A stretch of 7,655 nucleotides of DNA from Alphaproteobacteria bacterium (GTDB lineage: Bacteria; Pseudomonadota; Alphaproteobacteria; Micropepsales; Micropepsaceae). Where the stretch lies: the NCBI GenBank assembly GCA_003131925.1, contig PKWC01000076.1:1-7655 (forward strand), in the 5' to 3' direction. The notes beneath the pieces were generated by a model that had not been told where the DNA came from, made no database searches, and worked only from the letters and a program-made list of their open reading frames with translations. The position numbers were made by a program, and so were the translations under genes. Positions 5,314-7,655 of the stretch are shown piece after piece; positions within the stretch are counted from its first letter, which is position 1; every line of letters begins with the position of its first letter.

Positions 5314-5338
5314 CGGCGCGCGTTTTGCGCCGTTTTTT
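5314..5338 (+). terminator. Intrinsic terminator-like hairpin in the cytochrome c leader
   Basis: CGGCGC (5314-5319), a 7-base loop and GCGCCG (5327-5332) are followed at once by TTTTTT (5333-5338), on the plus strand, 35 bases before the cytochrome c start codon. There is no plus-strand gene upstream for it to end: kdsB runs the other way. It could be an attenuator in the cytochrome leader, the end of a short RNA, or a block to transcription entering from antisense to kdsB. Confidence 0.5.
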
Positions 5339-5373
5339 GCTGTCAGCCGTTACGGGACGTGGAGCCAGACCTT

Positions 5374-5988
5374 ATGGATTCCTTCGAGTGGAACAAGATC
5401 ATTGGCGCGGTTCTCGGCACACTTCTGTTCGTGGTCGCGGTCAAGATCGTGAGCGAAATGATCTTCGAAGTGCCGCCGCCCGCAAAGCCCGGCTATGTGG
5501 TGCAGGGCGTTCCCGCCGCGGCCACGGGCGGTCCGGCGCAACCCACGGAAGAGCCTCTGCCGGATTTCGGCACCGTGCTCGCCAAGGCCGACACCGCGAA
5601 GGGTCAGCAGGTTTCGCAGCGATGCGAGCAATGCCACGATCTCTCCAAAGGCGGTCCCGACAAGATCGGTCCCAATCTGTGGGGCGTCGTCGGGCGCCCC
5701 CGCGCCTCGCGCGCGAGCTTCTCCTATTCGAGCGCGATGTCGGCAAGCCACGCACCCTGGACATTCGAGAGCCTGTTTCGTTATCTGAAATCGCCGCAAG
5801 CCGTGGTGCCCGGTACGAAGATGTCTTTCTCAGGTCTTCCGAGCGCCCAGGATCGCATCGATCTCATTGCCTGGCTGCGCACGCAGTCCGATGCGCCGGT
5901 GCCGATTCCGCCGCCGAAACCCGCGGCCGCGCCGGCAGGTGCAAAGCCTGCCGTACCTGCCAAACCTGCGCCGACAAAACCGGGATGA
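5374..5988 (+). CDS. Membrane-anchored class I cytochrome c (CycM-like)
   Basis: A 204-residue electron carrier held at the periplasmic face of the inner membrane. One uncleaved N-terminal membrane segment is visible at about residues 9-31 (IIGAVLGTLLFVVAVKIV), preceded by the family-typical MDSFEWNK. A proline-rich linker follows, then a single class I haem domain: CEQCH at 84-88 binds haem covalently, with H88 as proximal ligand. GPNLWGVVGR at 99-108 and PGTKMSF at 146-152 complete the domain, M150 being the likely distal ligand. After DLIAWLR the protein ends in a tail of about 30 residues made almost only of Pro, Ala and Lys. The ATG at 5374 has GGAG at 5361-5364, 9 bases upstream; a GTG at 5359 in frame overlaps that site and is less likely. 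Such proteins usually pass electrons from the bc1 complex to a terminal oxidase. It needs the Ccm machinery, to which the nearby ccmI belongs. Confidence 0.92.
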   Translation: MDSFEWNKIIGAVLGTLLFVVAVKIVSEMIFEVPPPAKPGYVVQGVPAAATGGPAQPTEEPLPDFGTVLAKADTAKGQQVSQRCEQCHDLSKGGPDKIGPNLWGVVGRPRASRASFSYSSAMSASHAPWTFESLFRYLKSPQAVVPGTKMSFSGLPSAQDRIDLIAWLRTQSDAPVPIPPPKPAAAPAGAKPAVPAKPAPTKPG

Positions 5989-6002
5989 TGAAGGCTGTAC
6001 GG

Positions 6003-6183
6003 ACCCCTCACCTGCGCTGCGATGGTTGATTGTGCTCGTGTTTGACCCCTCTCCCACGAGGGGAGAGGGGAATCCGCGTGCTGATTTTCCGCTGTTGATG
6101 CAGAATTCGGAATTCCCCTCTCCCCTTGTGGGAGAGGGATGCAGGTACGGGCAATGAAATCTGCTCAGAAATGGGTGAGGGGG
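6003..6183. repeat. Repeat A, copy 2 (~181 bp)
   Basis: It has the same architecture and orientation as 1327-1508. The outer ends are ACCCCTCACC (6003-6012) and GGGTGAGGGG (6173-6182). Inner stem-loops are CCCCTCTCCC (6046-6055) with GGGAGAGGGG (6061-6070), and CCCTCTCCC (6116-6124) with GGGAGAGGG (6130-6138). The core CTGATTTTCC...TGTTGATGCAG is shared. Both copies follow the stop codon of a plus-strand gene by 14-24 bases. The right end runs into the translation-start region of ghrA. Confidence 0.85.
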
Positions 6184-6194
6184 AACACGTCTCG

Positions 6195-7139
6195 GTGACC
6201 GCAACGCTGCTGCTTCTCTCGCCGGAGCCGCTGATCGACCTGTTCCTTGGGCCACTCGTCGAAATGGCGCCGCTGCATCTACGCGTCGTCGTTCAAGGGC
6301 GCGAACAGTATGATGTCCCCTTGATCGATTATCTTCTGAGCTTTCGTCCGCCGAAGGGCTTCGTCGCCTCGCTCCTGAATTTGAAGGTGGTGTTCTCGAT
6401 GGGCGCCGGTGTCGATGCGTTCCTTGCCGACCCGGATTTTCCGCGCCATGTGCCGCTGGTGCGGCTCATCGACCCGACCCTGTCGCGCGACATGACCGAA
6501 TATGCCGTGCTGCAGATCCTGATGCAGCATCGCCAGCAGAGATTCTACGACGCAGCCCAGCACGAAAGAGTCTGGCGCCAGTCGATCCCGGCGCGGCGGA
6601 CGGAATCCACGCGCATCGGCATCATGGGCCTCGGCGAAATCGGAACCTTCATGGGCACGCGCCTGCGCGATCTGGGTTTCGCCGTCGCGGGCTGGAGCAT
6701 GAACCGCAAACGCGTCGACGGGATCGAAAGCTTCGCGGGCCCGGCGGAATTGCGCGAATTTCTCGCGCGAAGCGATTTTCTTGTCTGTGTGCTGCCGCTG
6801 ACGCCCGGGACGCGCGGCATCCTCAATCGCGAAACCTTCGCGATGCTTCCCAGGGGCGCGTTCGTCATCAATACCGCGCGGGGCGAACATCTCGTCGAAG
6901 CGGATCTGATCGCAGCGCTTGATTTATCTCATCTTTCGGGTGCGGCACTCGATGTCTTCGGCACAGAGCCGTTGCCCGCGACGAGTCCGCTCTGGCGCCA
7001 TCCGAAGATCGTCGTCACGCCGCACATCGCAGCTTTGTCCGATCCCCGCGCCGTCGCGCGCAATGTCGTCGACGGCATCGCGCGCCTTGAGCGCGGCGAG
7101 CCGCTCCTTCACGTCGTCAATCCCGCGCGAGGGTATTGA
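6195..7139 (+). CDS. ghrA: Glyoxylate/hydroxypyruvate reductase A (D-2-hydroxyacid dehydrogenase)
   Basis: A 314-residue NAD(P)H-dependent reductase of glyoxylate to glycolate and hydroxypyruvate to glycerate. The Rossmann glycine motif GLGEIG is at residues 145-150. The catalytic residues of the D-2-hydroxyacid dehydrogenase family are in place: Arg229 in NTARGEHLVEADL, Glu258 in DVFGTEPLP, and His277 in TPHIAAL. The GhrA-type features SPLWRHP and the C-terminal ARGY end match E. coli GhrA, which has 312 residues. The start is uncertain. GTG at 6195 gives the family length, with GAGGGGG (6177-6183) 11 bases upstream; the frame is open back through repeat A2, where ATG 6171 would add eight residues. 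The purine-rich ribosome-binding stretch belongs to the repeat. The gene is convergent with the aminopeptidase gene, leaving 25 bp between them. Confidence 0.93.
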   Translation: MTATLLLLSPEPLIDLFLGPLVEMAPLHLRVVVQGREQYDVPLIDYLLSFRPPKGFVASLLNLKVVFSMGAGVDAFLADPDFPRHVPLVRLIDPTLSRDMTEYAVLQILMQHRQQRFYDAAQHERVWRQSIPARRTESTRIGIMGLGEIGTFMGTRLRDLGFAVAGWSMNRKRVDGIESFAGPAELREFLARSDFLVCVLPLTPGTRGILNRETFAMLPRGAFVINTARGEHLVEADLIAALDLSHLSGAALDVFGTEPLPATSPLWRHPKIVVTPHIAALSDPRAVARNVVDGIARLERGEPLLHVVNPARGY

Positions 7140-7151
7140 GCGGCGGCGCTG

Positions 7152-7181
7152 GCAAGCGAGCGCTCTATCGCCGGCGCTTGC
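7152..7181. terminator. Weak hairpin between convergent ghrA and aminopeptidase genes
   Basis: GCAAGCG (7152-7158) pairs with CGCTTGC (7175-7181) across a 16-base loop. It overlaps the stop codon of the minus-strand aminopeptidase gene. There is no T-tract on either side. It may help end both transcripts, but the evidence is thin. Confidence 0.25.
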
Positions 7182-7655
7182 TCGCGCTGGGATAGCGCTC
7201 GGCGAGCAGCGCATAGAGCGCGCGGGCGGCGTTGGCCTCGGCGCCGCGCCGGCGGCCGGGGCGCGGCCGGTCGATCCAGGCCGGGATGTCGAGATGCACC
7301 CAGGAACGCGCGCGCTCGACAAAGCGGTTCAGGAACAGGGCCGCCGTGATCGCGCCGGCGAGATTGTAGTCGGGATTGTTGGTGAGATCGGCGATTGAAC
7401 TCGCGAGCGTGCGCTCATAACCGCGCCACAGCGGCAGGCGCCACAGCGGATCGTGAACCACCGCCGCATGCCGGGCGAGATCCACCGCGAGTTTTTCGTC
7501 GTCGGTGAAGAAAGGCGGCACCTCCATGCCGGTGGCCGAGCGCGCCGCGCCGGTGAGTGTGGCCACGTCGATCAGCAGTTCGGGCGCTTCGCTGTCGGCT
7601 TCGCAAAGCGCATCGGCAAGCACGAGACGTCCTTCCGCATCGGTGTTGCCGATCT
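7165..7655 (-). CDS. Leucyl aminopeptidase family protein (M17), C-terminal part
   Basis: Only the last 163 codons lie in the window; the gene starts beyond the right edge. The frame continues to base 7655, where it reads IGNTDAEGRLV. This contains NTDAEGRL, the signature of the M17 zinc aminopeptidases, whose Asp and Glu bind the metal pair and whose Arg is catalytic. Further family features are LLIDVATLTGAA, LWRLPLW, SSIADLTN, GAITAALFLNRFV and HLDIPAW. The end, with EANAARALYALLAERY, resembles the proteobacterial branch annotated as leucyl aminopeptidase family protein rather than classic PepA. It cleaves N-terminal residues from peptides in the cytoplasm. The protein ends in a basic tail (SASKRRR). 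It converges on ghrA. Confidence 0.92.
   Translation of the reverse strand, partial: IGNTDAEGRLVLADALCEADSEAPELLIDVATLTGAARSATGMEVPPFFTDDEKLAVDLARHAAVVHDPLWRLPLWRGYERTLASSIADLTNNPDYNLAGAITAALFLNRFVERARSWVHLDIPAWIDRPRPGRRRGAEANAARALYALLAERYPSASKRRR

Noticed and set aside
4466..5452. A 328-codon plus-strand frame across kdsB
   Set aside because: It is antisense to kdsB, whose motifs are unambiguous, and has a shadow-like composition.
6126..6194. N-terminal extension of GhrA into repeat A2
   Set aside because: The extra residues derive from the repeat, the family length fits a start at 6195, and the E. coli homologue has no such extension.
5830..6255. Minus-strand frame across repeat A2 encoding SPLVGEG- and SPTRGEG-like peptides
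   Set aside because: It is a translation of the CCCTCTCCC repeat, overlapping the cytochrome c gene in antisense.
6279..6890. A 203-codon minus-strand frame within ghrA
   Set aside because: Antisense shadow of a well-supported gene with no recognisable domain.

Overview
This window looks like ordinary chromosome from a GC-rich Gram-negative bacterium, most likely an alphaproteobacterium. The support is a CMP-KDO synthetase (LPS pathway), a CcmI/CycH-type cytochrome c maturation factor, a membrane-anchored CycM-like cytochrome c, and many palindromic intergenic repeats of the CHSRESGNP- and SPLVGEG-encoding kinds that are common in that class. I cannot name the genus.

Layout, left to right. 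A stand-alone CinA N-terminal (COG1058, MoCF-fold) protein starts near 90. It is followed by a small secreted protein of unknown function (1027-1302) with a structured leader. Repeat A1 fills the convergent gap up to ccmI (minus strand, 1516-2412). Repeat B1 and a strong leader hairpin precede nudC (2677-3585), which abuts a macrodomain gene (3586-4119) with no gap. Next comes a cluster of three repeat families (B2, D, C, about 4146-4468). Repeat C runs into the 3' end of kdsB (minus strand, 4445-5215). A divergent membrane-anchored cytochrome c gene follows (5374-5988) with a terminator-like hairpin in its leader. Repeat A2 lies between it and ghrA (6195-7139) and seems to supply the ribosome-binding region of ghrA. 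The C-terminal part of an M17 leucyl aminopeptidase (minus strand) runs off the right edge.

How the genes fit together. NudC and the macrodomain protein form a tight pair with an NAD/ADP-ribose theme: NADH or NAD-capped RNA hydrolysis, and O-acetyl-ADP-ribose or ADP-ribosyl hydrolysis. COG1058 domains have also been reported to hydrolyse ADP-ribose, but that gene is not in the same transcription unit. CcmI takes part in haem attachment to apocytochromes such as the CXXCH protein encoded here. KdsB, GhrA and the aminopeptidase are housekeeping enzymes.

I see no phage, insertion sequence with a transposase, CRISPR array, toxin-antitoxin pair, defence island, tRNA or rRNA. The unusual material is between the genes: four families of palindromic repeats, one of which supplies a stop codon, one a likely ribosome-binding site, and one possibly a terminator. 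One repeat pair has cores inverted relative to their arms. I do not see strong evidence for a new multi-gene system.
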